From: CAYUKK01 sp964445305 | GTDB lineage: Bacteria; Acidobacteriota; Aminicenantia; Aminicenantales; UBA8522 | Reading direction: 5' to 3' | Length of the DNA stretch: 24,621 nucleotides | NCBI GenBank assembly: GCA_964445305.1 | Contig: CAYUKK010000208.1 | Span: 1 to 24,621, forward strand | In this document: piece after piece, positions 6,767 through 14,910 of the stretch | Layout of the letters: each line of letters opens with the position of its first letter | Numbering within the stretch: position 1 is the first letter of the stretch | Position numbers and translations under genes: made by a program | Notes under the pieces: generated by a model | What the model saw: only the letters and a program-made list of their open reading frames with translations | Databases searched by the model: none | Told to the model about the DNA's origin: nothing

Positions 6767-8116
6767 ATGCTCAAGTTTATCCCCATTGGCTTGGCTTTCT
6801 TCCTTGTATTTGTCTTTATCCTTCCACTTTCTCCATCAGGCTCGGTTGTCTTTCCCTTTGATTATAGAATCGAGGAGCTCGAAAACGGGCTCCGGGTCAT
6901 CTCCATCCCTTTGCCGAACCCGCACATCATTTCCTATTACACGATTGTTCGGTCGGGGTCGCGTAATGAAGTCGAGCCCGGCAAATCAGGTTTTGCTCAC
7001 TTCTTCGAACACATGATGTTCAAAGGAACAAAGAAAGTGCCCCGCGAGGCCTACGACGAATTCCTTACCCGACTGGGGGCGGGAACCAACGGCTACACGA
7101 CCGACGATTACACCTGCTATTTCGTCGTTTTTGCTGGCCGCGAGAATTTAGAAAAAGTCGTCGAAACGGAAGCGGATAGGTTCATTAACCTCCATTACGA
7201 CGAGGAAATGCTCAAGACCGAGGCGCCCGTGATCGAGGGCGAATACTACGCCAGTGTCTCAAGCCCTGACCGGCGACTGTTTGAGCTCCTGCGCGATACC
7301 GCCTTCGAAAAGCATTCTTACAAACACACGACTTTGGGCTATCTCAAGGATATCCAGGACATGCCCAACCAGTTTGAATACAGCCAGCTCTTCAAGGAGC
7401 GGTTTTACGCTCCCGATAACACAATCCTTCTCGTCGCCGGCGATTTTGACCATGATGAGCTCATGACCCATGTCCGCAAGCACTATGGCTCCTGGAAGAG
7501 GTCAAATTACACCCTGGTCACCCCTGTCGAGCCGCCCCAGACCGCAGCCAAAAGAGCCCACTACGCCTGGCCAACCCAGACTCTTCCTCGATTAGCCATT
7601 GCCTTCCACGGTCCGGCTTATTCCGATGAAGCTATGGACAAAGCGGCTCTCGACCTCCTGGCAGAAATTGCCTTTTCGCCTTCCTCACCCCTCTACCAGC
7701 GACTCGTCATCGAAGAACAAAAATGCCAGACCCTCAATGCGAGCTTTCCCGACCGACGCGACCCCTACCTCCTCATTTTTACCTCGATCGTCAAAAAAGA
7801 AGAGGACATGCCTTATGTGGAGGAGGCCGTTTTTCAAGAACTCGAGCGCCTCAAGAACCATCCCGTCGCGGCTGACAGACTGGCCGAAGTTAAGTCCAAC
7901 CTGAAGTACAGCCTGGCTGCCGAGCTCGAGACGACAGACGGAGTTGCTGGAACTCTGGCCTTCTACATCAACCTGACCCCAGACCCGGGCACCCTCAACA
8001 GGCTCTTTGCCCTATATGAAAAGGTCACGCCTGAGGACATTCAAGCCATGGCCAGAAAGTATTTTGTCAAAACCGCAAGCACGGTTGTAACCCTGACTGG
8101 AGGCAAAGCATCATGA
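6767..8116 (+). CDS. M16 family zinc peptidase, catalytic subunit (exported)
   Basis: A 449-residue M16B peptidase. An N-terminal hydrophobic stretch (about residues 4-22) looks like a signal peptide, placing it in the periplasm. The inverted zinc motif HxxEH is intact: His78-Phe-Phe-Glu81-His82. Glu159 in APVIEGEY lies 77 residues after His82, where the third zinc ligand is expected. NGYTTDDYT (109-117) matches the substrate-edge strand. The C-terminal half is the usual second, non-metal domain. In the second half the Arg/Tyr pair found in active M16B partners is not evident (LYQRLVIEEQKC region), consistent with supply from the next gene, which overlaps by an ATGA. A GAGGAGG site lies 5 nt upstream of the ATG. 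Likely a heterodimer that degrades peptides; substrate unknown. Confidence 0.9.
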   Translation: MLKFIPIGLAFFLVFVFILPLSPSGSVVFPFDYRIEELENGLRVISIPLPNPHIISYYTIVRSGSRNEVEPGKSGFAHFFEHMMFKGTKKVPREAYDEFLTRLGAGTNGYTTDDYTCYFVVFAGRENLEKVVETEADRFINLHYDEEMLKTEAPVIEGEYYASVSSPDRRLFELLRDTAFEKHSYKHTTLGYLKDIQDMPNQFEYSQLFKERFYAPDNTILLVAGDFDHDELMTHVRKHYGSWKRSNYTLVTPVEPPQTAAKRAHYAWPTQTLPRLAIAFHGPAYSDEAMDKAALDLLAEIAFSPSSPLYQRLVIEEQKCQTLNASFPDRRDPYLLIFTSIVKKEEDMPYVEEAVFQELERLKNHPVAADRLAEVKSNLKYSLAAELETTDGVAGTLAFYINLTPDPGTLNRLFALYEKVTPEDIQAMARKYFVKTASTVVTLTGGKAS

Positions 8117-9645
8117 ACAAGAGCATGATTACGGCGCTTATGCCAATTGTCATCTTGGCCGGCTTTCTCCTTTCAACCTCTTGCAGGAAGGTCAACCCCA
8201 ACCTCATCACCACTGAACTCCTGCCGCTCGAAGGGAATCCCCTTGTTCATCTCAAAGTTCTCTTCAAAGTCGGCTCGGCCAACGACCCGCGAGGGAAAGA
8301 AGGCCTGGCCTACCTCACCTTCCACATGCTCGCCAACGGCGGCACGAGAACCATGACCTTCAAGGAGATTAACCAAATCTTCTACCCCATGGCGGCAAGC
8401 GTCACGGTAAGGGTCGACAAGGAAATGGCCGTTCTTGCTGGAACCATTCATCGAGATAACCTCGAGAAATTTTACGCCATCTTCAAGGACATGATCCTTG
8501 ACCCTGGTTTTCGTGAAGAGGATTTCACACGGCTGCGAACCAACCAGCTCAACTTTCTCGAAAAGACCCTCATCAGCAACATGGACGAGCAATTCGGAAA
8601 AGAAATCCTCAACCTGATGCTCTATAATGGCCATCCTTACGGACACCACGAGGCCGGAACTGTGGAGACGGTCTCCGGCATCAAGCTGGACGACGTCAAG
8701 GCTTTTTACAAAGAGCATGTTGTCCAGGGGAATATCACCATCGGCCTGGCCGGCGGCTACCCGGCAGATTTTCCGACAAGGGTCCAGGCCGACTTTGCCG
8801 TTCTCCCGCAAGGGTTCACGCCCCGCCTGGTCTTGCCCAAGCCAGAGTTACCTCATGGCCTCCATTTTGTAATCGCTGAAAAGCAGACGCCGGCGACAGC
8901 TATTTCCATGGGTTTCCCCGTGGCGCTCAACCGTTCCTCGGATGACTTTTTCGCCCTCTGGATTGCTGGCTCTCACTTTGGCGAACACCGTCAGCACGTT
9001 TCCCTCCTCTTCCAGAAAATCCGCGAGGAAAGGGGCCAGAATTATGGCGACTACGCCTATATCGAGCATTTCATCCAGGGAAGAGACAAATTCCCAGCCA
9101 CGAACTATTGTCGTCAGCAACAGTATTTTTCGATCTGGATCCGGCCGTTAGCCAACGCCAACCGTCACTTTGTTATCCGTCAGGCCTTGCGCGAGCTGCG
9201 CAAGCTCGTCGAAGAGGGAATTCCCGAGGAAAGGTTTGAGCTCGTCCGCACCTATTTGCTCAACTATACCAGACTCTATGCCCAAACTCTGGACGAGCGG
9301 CTGGGCTGGCAGATGGACTCCCACTATTATGGATATAAGGATTTCCTGGCCGAAGTCCAGAGGCGATTGCCCAAGCTTACCCGGCAGGATGTCAACCGCA
9401 CCATCCGGAAATACCTCAACTTCCAGAATATCCACATCGCCGTCATCACCCAGGACGCAGAGGCGCTGAAAAAAGCTCTCCTGGACAACACGCCATCGCC
9501 GATCACCTACGCCAACCCGAACATGCCCGACCACATCCTCGAAGAGGACAAGATTATCCAGGTGTATCCGCTTGAAGTAAAACCAGAGAATATCAGGCTG
9601 GCGCCGGCAACAGACTTCTTCAAGAAGCCCGGCCTTCCCGGCTAA
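8113..9645 (+). CDS. M16 family non-catalytic partner subunit, probable lipoprotein
   Basis: A 510-residue M16-fold protein without a metal site. The position of HxxEH reads Tyr67-Leu-Thr-Phe70-His71 (GLAYLTFHML), so two of three motif residues are lost. It does keep the R/Y pair of non-catalytic M16B partners: Arg304 and Tyr311 in LFQKIREERGQNYG. The N-terminus has a hydrophobic segment ending LLSTSC with Cys24; this resembles a lipobox, although Ser at -3 is less usual than Leu. It would therefore be anchored to a membrane with the catalytic subunit as partner. It starts at the ATGA shared with the preceding gene, with TGGAGG 9 nt upstream. The last codons double as a terminator stem. Confidence 0.88.
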   Translation: MNKSMITALMPIVILAGFLLSTSCRKVNPNLITTELLPLEGNPLVHLKVLFKVGSANDPRGKEGLAYLTFHMLANGGTRTMTFKEINQIFYPMAASVTVRVDKEMAVLAGTIHRDNLEKFYAIFKDMILDPGFREEDFTRLRTNQLNFLEKTLISNMDEQFGKEILNLMLYNGHPYGHHEAGTVETVSGIKLDDVKAFYKEHVVQGNITIGLAGGYPADFPTRVQADFAVLPQGFTPRLVLPKPELPHGLHFVIAEKQTPATAISMGFPVALNRSSDDFFALWIAGSHFGEHRQHVSLLFQKIREERGQNYGDYAYIEHFIQGRDKFPATNYCRQQQYFSIWIRPLANANRHFVIRQALRELRKLVEEGIPEERFELVRTYLLNYTRLYAQTLDERLGWQMDSHYYGYKDFLAEVQRRLPKLTRQDVNRTIRKYLNFQNIHIAVITQDAEALKKALLDNTPSPITYANPNMPDHILEEDKIIQVYPLEVKPENIRLAPATDFFKKPGLPG

Positions 9646-9654
9646 GGTTTTTTT
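9626..9654 (+). terminator. Intrinsic terminator overlapping the stop of the M16 partner gene
   Basis: AGCCCGG (9626-9632) pairs with CCCGGCT (9637-9643), one C-C mismatch, around a CCTT loop; AAGG and then seven T's (9648-9654) follow. The left arm and most of the right arm lie within the last codons of the gene, ending at 9645. Confidence 0.55.
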
Positions 9655-9681
9655 CCCGTTGATTTCTCGTCGCCCGCCGAC

Positions 9682-9711
9682 TTGACATCTCGGCAGAAGG
9701 GGAGATACTAT
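9682..9711 (+). promoter_or_regulatory. Sigma-70 type promoter before the DUF2723 gene
   Basis: A perfect -35 TTGACA lies at 9682-9687. The -10 is either GATACT (9704-9709, 16-bp spacer) or TACTAT (9706-9711, 18-bp spacer), each four of six. It lies just beyond the terminator of the preceding gene, so the DUF2723 gene appears to be a separate transcription unit. Confidence 0.5.
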
Positions 9712-9825
9712 GCCTGATTAATCTTTTCACTTGACCTTCGGCCTCGATGGCGACGGCGCTATACCGGGACGAAAAACGTGCCTTTCCCCTTGTCCCTTGC
9801 TCCAAAAAGGGCGAACCTTAGCCGG

Positions 9826-11433
9826 ATGGACCACCTCTATCAGAGAATTCGCTCCACTTTCCCATCTGCTTCGGCCTGGTTTGCTCCAGCCGTTCTCATT
9901 CTCTTGACCTCAATTCTCTACTTAAAAACCCTGCTTCCCGGAATGGGAGGGACAGGGGATACGGTTAAATTCCAGTTCATCGGGAAAATCCTCGGCATTC
10001 CTCATGCGCCCGGCTATCCGCTCTATATTCTCTTGAATTGGCTTTTTGTCCATTTGCCTTGGAGGTCTGTCGCCTTCCGGGCCAACTTGATGTCTGCTTT
10101 TTTCTCTATCCTCACCGTCTTCGTTCTCTATTACCTTGGGCTACTCATCGTCAAGAGGAAATGGATATCCATGTCGACGAGCCTTCTTTTCGCCTTCAGC
10201 CTCTCCTTCTGGTCTCATTCTGTGGTGGCTGAAGTTTATACTCTGAATAGCTTCCTTCTGGCCATGATTTTTCTCTCCCTCATCCGATGGGAGGAAACTC
10301 TCAGCTTTCGCTGGCTGTCTTTGTTCCTCATCCTTTATCCACTCAGTTTCGCGAATCACCTGACGATGGTGACTCTGCTCCCGGCCATCCTTTTTTTTAT
10401 CGCTTCAGTTCAGGGACGCGTCATGCTCAAGCCGCGCTTCCTGGCCGTCGGATTGGCTGGGATTCTCGCCACCCTGGGTCTTTATGGTTACCTTTTCATC
10501 CGGTCTTTCCAGAGAGCTCCTTACATGGAACACCGCGTTGTGGACCCGAAAAGTTTCTTCGCCGTTCTCTCCGGTGGACAGTTCCGTTCTTCCATGTTTC
10601 CCTTTTCCTTCAACCAAATTATTCTCCAAAGGATACCCCTTTTTTTTCGCCATCTTATTGACGAATGGACGGTTCCTCTCCTTTTGCTCGCTGCCCTCGG
10701 TTTCCTTTCTTTATTCAAGAAGAAGAACAAAGTTGCCTTCCTCCTTTTATTATCTTTTCTAGGCCAGTCCTTTTTCATCCTGAACTATGATATCCCCGAC
10801 CTTGACCCTCTTTTTATTCCTGCCATCTTGATCCTTGCCCTATTCACCGGTATCGGCATCGAGACGCTCTTCCGGCTCACAAAGAAATTTCCACCCCTGA
10901 TGCCCCTCATCATCATCGGGCTCATCCTTGCCAACATAGGGATGATTGCTTCCAACTACCCTAAGGCAGATCGGAGCGGGGAAAGGAAAGAAGATATCCG
11001 TCTGTCAGCGCTTTTTTCCTCTATTCCGGACGGGTCCATCATCATCACTGACAATTACCTCGATAAGCAATATGTGTATTATAAAATATTTATCGACTTC
11101 CCGAACAAAGGATTAACCCAGCTGGAAATAGCCAGTGATGAAGAGGACATCCGGCGGGAGATTTTCCACAAAATCTTCTGGAAAATCCGGACCAGCCGGG
11201 AGCTCCAGAAACGCCTTTTCCCCGATAGTTATTGGCAGTTATCTCAAGACGAAGTGGAATACCTGTTCCGGCACAGCCCAACTCTGCAAAAGAGCTTTTT
11301 AGCTCATATTTATCTTATTTCACCAGAGACGAAGAGAATCGCTGTCGAGAAAGGGCTGAAGGTTAAAGAATTTTACCTGCGGGCCCCTGGCTTGCGGAAG
11401 AAATTCACCTTCTACCAGCTCTTCCTCCTTTGA
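9826..11433 (+). CDS. DUF2723 (TMEM260/GT117-like) multi-spanning membrane protein
   Basis: A 535-residue membrane protein from the ATG at 9826; an in-frame GTG at 9778 would add 16 residues, and neither has a clear ribosome site. Near the N-terminus, after the first membrane span, it has GTGDTVKFQFIGKILGIPHAPGYPLY, written here as the recognised DUF2723 block G-D-x(7)-G-K-x-L-G-I-P-H-A-P-G-Y-P. About nine to ten further hydrophobic spans follow up to about residue 370. A soluble C-terminal region (about 380-535) carries SIPDGSIIITDNY, typical of the DUF2723 tail. Family members are GT-C type glycosyltransferase-like proteins of the inner membrane that are thought to move sugars from lipid carriers to proteins; the acceptor here is unknown. 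It is the last plus-strand gene before the convergent gap. Confidence 0.85.
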   Translation: MDHLYQRIRSTFPSASAWFAPAVLILLTSILYLKTLLPGMGGTGDTVKFQFIGKILGIPHAPGYPLYILLNWLFVHLPWRSVAFRANLMSAFFSILTVFVLYYLGLLIVKRKWISMSTSLLFAFSLSFWSHSVVAEVYTLNSFLLAMIFLSLIRWEETLSFRWLSLFLILYPLSFANHLTMVTLLPAILFFIASVQGRVMLKPRFLAVGLAGILATLGLYGYLFIRSFQRAPYMEHRVVDPKSFFAVLSGGQFRSSMFPFSFNQIILQRIPLFFRHLIDEWTVPLLLLAALGFLSLFKKKNKVAFLLLLSFLGQSFFILNYDIPDLDPLFIPAILILALFTGIGIETLFRLTKKFPPLMPLIIIGLILANIGMIASNYPKADRSGERKEDIRLSALFSSIPDGSIIITDNYLDKQYVYYKIFIDFPNKGLTQLEIASDEEDIRREIFHKIFWKIRTSRELQKRLFPDSYWQLSQDEVEYLFRHSPTLQKSFLAHIYLISPETKRIAVEKGLKVKEFYLRAPGLRKKFTFYQLFLL

Positions 11434-11812
11434 TCCTGGAGACGGCTTAGAGGCATACCTTCGCCTTCCATTCCCCGATTTCCCCCGTTCCCGGTGCGTT
11501 CGAGCCCTTTTTCCTTTCCCACCAGGCCAGGATTATTTTTGAGCGGAGTGTGACAAACAGAGTCGACAACTGGACAGAACCAGCACCGCACCCAGAAGCT
11601 TAAGCCGAGAATCAAGGCAATTAGGAAATCTAACCTGATTGATTCATAGATTCTCAAGAAACGCCAGGTTGAGCTCATGACCCAGGATTGCCGATAGAAT
11701 CACCCGACGGGTCCTGCCGCAGCGTCTCGGCGTCATTGGCGTCCTCGTAGCCACAAGCGACCTGGAAGGCCCGTTGTTTGAGCATGTCGAGGAGCGAATG
11801 CCGGGCGTGCCT
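11434..11812 (+). other. Convergent intergenic region
   Basis: This 379-bp gap separates the plus-strand DUF2723 gene from the minus-strand aspS. It contains one solo copy of the repeat end described separately (11681-11714). Near its right edge AAGGC...GCCTT followed by TATTTTTTT (about 11767-11820) could be a plus-strand terminator with a long loop, but the stem is poor. An 88-codon minus-strand frame (11678 to 11412) with one hydrophobic stretch crosses most of the gap; it lacks a ribosome site and runs into the DUF2723 gene, so I do not call it. Otherwise nothing recognisable. Confidence 0.6.
11681..11714 (+). repeat. Solo end of the MITE-like element
   Basis: These 34 bp match 19166-19199 at 33 positions; the only difference is an A/G inside CACCCG(A/G)CGGG. 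This is the left terminal repeat of the composite element found twice further along. No matching right end is seen within this gap, so it looks like a decayed or partial copy. Confidence 0.75.
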
Positions 11813-13579
11813 TTATTTTTTTAGGCGGAGGCCGAGCTCCTCGAGTTGCCCCTCGCTCACTTCGGAGGGCGAACCGGTCAGCAAGCACAGGGCGCTTGTT
11901 GTCTTGGGGAAGGGGATAACCTCGCGGATGGATTCTTCGCCAGCGAGGAGCATGACGATGCGGTCAAACCCGAGGGCGATGCCGCCATGAGGGGGAGTCC
12001 CGTAGTTGAGAGCCTCGAGGAAGAAGCCAAATTTTTCCTCGGTTTCCCTGTCGCTGAGCCCGAGAAGGCCGAAGATTTTTCGCTGGAGGTCGAAGTCATG
12101 GATGCGGATGGAGCCGCCGCCGATCTCATACCCGTTGAGGACGAGGTCGTAGGCCTTGGCCCTGACGCGGAGGGGCTCTTGGTCGAGAAGCGGGATATCC
12201 GCTTCATGAGGAGAGGTGAAGGGGTGATGGACAGAAACGATTTTTCTTTCTTCCTCGCTCCACTCAAAAAGCGGAAAATCGGTCACCCAGGCAAAAGCGA
12301 AACGCTTTTCTGTCTTGCCCGAACAGAGCTCCTTTCTCAAGCTCCCGAGAGCTGCCAGAGCGATTTCTCTCTTATCGGCAACGAGGAAGACGATATCTCC
12401 ATCCGTCGCTTTCATCCTTTCCCAGAGAAGCTGCGCTTCTTCGTCCATCATTTTCAGCGATGACTTGAACCCATCCTGCTTCCGGAGCCAGATGATACCT
12501 TTGGCGCCAAGGTCACGGGATTGCTGGTTGATTTTATCGAGCTGACTTCGGGTAAAGCTCGCTCCTCCCCTGACCCGGAGCCCCTTAACCTTTCCGCCTG
12601 AAGCGAGGACGTCGTGGAGGATGTCCAGGTGAACGGAGCCGCAGGCCGTCGAAAGGTCAACGATTTCTTCCTCAACTCTCAAATCGGGTTTATCCGTGCC
12701 GTATTTTTCTAAGCTCTCTTCATAGGAGAGGCGCGGGAAGGGCTTGGCAATCTTTTCCCCGATAATTTCGAAAACAGCGGCCATCAGAGACTCGACGGTG
12801 GCATAGACGTCTTCGCGGTCGACGAAGCTCATCTCGATATCAATCTGGGTGAATTCCGGCTGGCGGTCAGCCCTCAAATCTTCGTCCCGGAAACAGCGAA
12901 CGACCTGGAAGTAACGGTCGAAGCCGGCCATCATCAGCGTTTGTTTGAAGAGCTGCGGAGACTGGGGAAGAGCGTAGAAGCGGCCTTTGTAAACGCGGCT
13001 GGGGACGAGGTAATCGCGGGCGCCTTCGGGCGTCGATTTGGTCAGGAAGGGAGTTTCGATTTCGAGAAATCCCTGCTGGCTGAGGAAGTTACGAACCCGG
13101 AGGGCGGCCTCGTGGCGAAGCCGTATATTCCGCTGCATCGAGGGGCGCCGGAGGTCGATGTATCGATACTTGAAGCGGAGCTCTTCGGAGGCCGAAACAG
13201 GGTCGGCGACCTGGAAGGGTGGAACTTTGGCCCGGCTCACCATCCTGAGGTCGATTGCCTCAACTTCCATTTCTCCGGTGGGCAAGTCGGGGTTGACGGC
13301 CTGGGGAGTTCGTCGCCTGACTTTGCCTTTGACGGCGATGACATACTCAGGCCGGAGTTTCTTGGCTGCCTCGAGAAGCTCTGGCCTGGCCGTCGAGAAG
13401 ACGATTTGGACGATGCCCTCCCGGTCCCGGAGGTCGACGAAAACAAGGTTACCCATATCCCGCTGCCTCTGAACCCAGCCGAACAGGGTGACTTCCTGGC
13501 CGTCGTGCTCGGGCCGGATGAGGCCGGCGTAAAGGGTGCGCTGCCAGCTTGACGGCTGAGCGGACAATTCTTCTTTCAT
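11813..13579 (-). CDS. aspS: Aspartyl-tRNA synthetase, bacterial type
   Basis: A 588-residue class IIb synthetase that charges tRNA-Asp. An N-terminal OB anticodon-binding domain (GWVQRQRDMGNLVFVDLRDREG split around residues 34-55) is followed by motif 1, motif 2 with CFRDEDLRADRQPEFTQID, a bacterial GAD insertion in the middle third, and motif 3 with GIALGFDRIVMLL near the C-terminus. Length is normal. The residue matching E. coli Leu30 is Met42, not the His seen in many non-discriminating enzymes; this weakly hints at Asp-only charging but is not proof. The ATG at 13579 has an AGGA ribosome site. It is 59 nt downstream of hisS and probably cotranscribed with accA-hisS. Only the far end borders the convergent gap. 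Confidence 0.96.
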   Translation of the reverse strand: MKEELSAQPSSWQRTLYAGLIRPEHDGQEVTLFGWVQRQRDMGNLVFVDLRDREGIVQIVFSTARPELLEAAKKLRPEYVIAVKGKVRRRTPQAVNPDLPTGEMEVEAIDLRMVSRAKVPPFQVADPVSASEELRFKYRYIDLRRPSMQRNIRLRHEAALRVRNFLSQQGFLEIETPFLTKSTPEGARDYLVPSRVYKGRFYALPQSPQLFKQTLMMAGFDRYFQVVRCFRDEDLRADRQPEFTQIDIEMSFVDREDVYATVESLMAAVFEIIGEKIAKPFPRLSYEESLEKYGTDKPDLRVEEEIVDLSTACGSVHLDILHDVLASGGKVKGLRVRGGASFTRSQLDKINQQSRDLGAKGIIWLRKQDGFKSSLKMMDEEAQLLWERMKATDGDIVFLVADKREIALAALGSLRKELCSGKTEKRFAFAWVTDFPLFEWSEEERKIVSVHHPFTSPHEADIPLLDQEPLRVRAKAYDLVLNGYEIGGGSIRIHDFDLQRKIFGLLGLSDRETEEKFGFFLEALNYGTPPHGGIALGFDRIVMLLAGEESIREVIPFPKTTSALCLLTGSPSEVSEGQLEELGLRLKK

Positions 13580-13638
13580 TTTTTCCTGCTTTTCCTGCCT
13601 TGCTTTCCCTTCTGATTAGCGTCCCATCAGCAGATGTC

Positions 13639-14910
13639 CTAAGGTTTTGGCTGGCGAAGGAGGCCCGCTATTTCCTCGGGATTGACCTCCCGCTGGGCTC
13701 CGGTTTTCATCTCCTTTAACTTCAGCCTGCCGCTTTTTATCTCCTCTTCGCCGATGATCAAGCACCAAGAAGCGCCGAGTCGGCTCGCCCGGCCGAGCTG
13801 TGTCTTTAAGCTTCGCTCCTTAAACTCGAGAAGACATTCGATGGCCTGGTGTCGCAGCTGGCGGGCTATGCCCAGGGCTTTCTTTTTGGCCTCGGCACCG
13901 AGATGAACGATAAAAACGAAACTGTCGGCCGTCTTCTCCAGCCGGGCCACTGCCAGCAGCCTTTCCATCCCCGCCGCGAACCCGATGCCGCAGATGTCCG
14001 GCCCGCCAAAATCTTTCATCATGTCATCGTAGCGGCCGCCCCCGACGATGGCGTTCTGGGCCCCGAGCTTCCTGGTTGTGATTTCGAAGGTGGTCTTCGT
14101 GTAGTAGTCGATGCCGCGGACGAGGCGCGGCTCGACGCGGTAGGGAAGTCCGTAGAGGTCGAGATAAGAGCGGAAATCGTGGAAATGGGCCTCACACTCC
14201 GGGCAAAGGTAGCCAAGTATTTCGGGGAAGTTCCGGGCAAGCTCCTGGCATGTCTCGACCTTACAGTCGAAAATGCGGAGGGGGTTGGTGGTTACTTTTC
14301 TCTGGCAATCGGGGCAAAGAGAAACCGAGACAGCTTGAGCGGCCTTGCGCAGTTCCTGGAGATAAGCGGGGCGACACTTCCGGCAGCCGACAGAGTTGAC
14401 GAGCGTCTCGGTGTCCGAAACGCCAAGTTCGTCGAGGAGATGATGGGCCATTTCGATAATCTCGGCGTCGACAGACGCATCGCTCTCGCCGAAGACCTCG
14501 ATATCGATCTGGTGGAACTGGCGGTAGCGGCCCTTTTGCGGCTTGTCGTAACGGAACATCGGGCCGATGTAATAGAAGCGGAGAGGCTCGGGTTGAAGGT
14601 AAAGCCGGTGCTCGATGATGGCCCGGACCACTGAGGGCGTGTATTCAGGTCGAAGGGTAAGCGAGCGCCCGGCCTTGTCCTTGAAAGTGTACATCTCCTT
14701 GATGACGATATCTGAAGTTTGTCCGGTCCCCCTCTCGAAGAGTTCAGTAGCTTCGAAGACGGGCGTTCGGATCTCCCGGTAGCCGTAAAGTTCAAAGATG
14801 TTCTTGGCAATGGCCTCAGCCTGCTGCCAGGCGCGGACTTCGCGGGGGAGAATGTCCCTCGTCCCCTTGATGGCGGCGACAGACGCTCTGGCTGACGGCT
14901 TTTCGCTCAC
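13639..14910 (-). CDS. hisS: Histidyl-tRNA synthetase
   Basis: A 423-residue class II synthetase. It begins with the KGTRDILP segment, has motif 2 in the FRYDKPQKGRYRQFHQID region, the histidine loops LVRGIDYYTKTTFE (263-276) and VGGGRYDDM, motif 3 GIGFAAGMERL, and a C-terminal anticodon-binding domain. Between motif 2 and the histidine loop there is a cysteine-rich insertion with eight cysteines (176, 179, 199, 202, 216, 221, 236, 239), including CRKC, CPDC and CPEC, which could bind zinc; similar insertions occur in HisRS of several phyla. The start is GTG at 14910, overlapping the accA stop by 4 nt (GTGA), so the two are translationally coupled. Confidence 0.95.
   Translation of the reverse strand: MSEKPSARASVAAIKGTRDILPREVRAWQQAEAIAKNIFELYGYREIRTPVFEATELFERGTGQTSDIVIKEMYTFKDKAGRSLTLRPEYTPSVVRAIIEHRLYLQPEPLRFYYIGPMFRYDKPQKGRYRQFHQIDIEVFGESDASVDAEIIEMAHHLLDELGVSDTETLVNSVGCRKCRPAYLQELRKAAQAVSVSLCPDCQRKVTTNPLRIFDCKVETCQELARNFPEILGYLCPECEAHFHDFRSYLDLYGLPYRVEPRLVRGIDYYTKTTFEITTRKLGAQNAIVGGGRYDDMMKDFGGPDICGIGFAAGMERLLAVARLEKTADSFVFIVHLGAEAKKKALGIARQLRHQAIECLLEFKERSLKTQLGRASRLGASWCLIIGEEEIKSGRLKLKEMKTGAQREVNPEEIAGLLRQPKP

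Noticed and set aside
7254..7466. Short plus-strand frames inside the M16, aspS, rpoD and dnaG genes
   Set aside because: Out-of-frame shadows with Ser/Arg/Pro-rich composition; each host gene has continuous homology in its own frame.
11412..11678. 88-codon minus-strand frame with one hydrophobic stretch in the convergent gap
   Set aside because: No ribosome site, no family resemblance, runs into the 3' end of the DUF2723 gene, and its second half is low-complexity Gly/Arg/Lys. Could be a relic but not supported as a gene.
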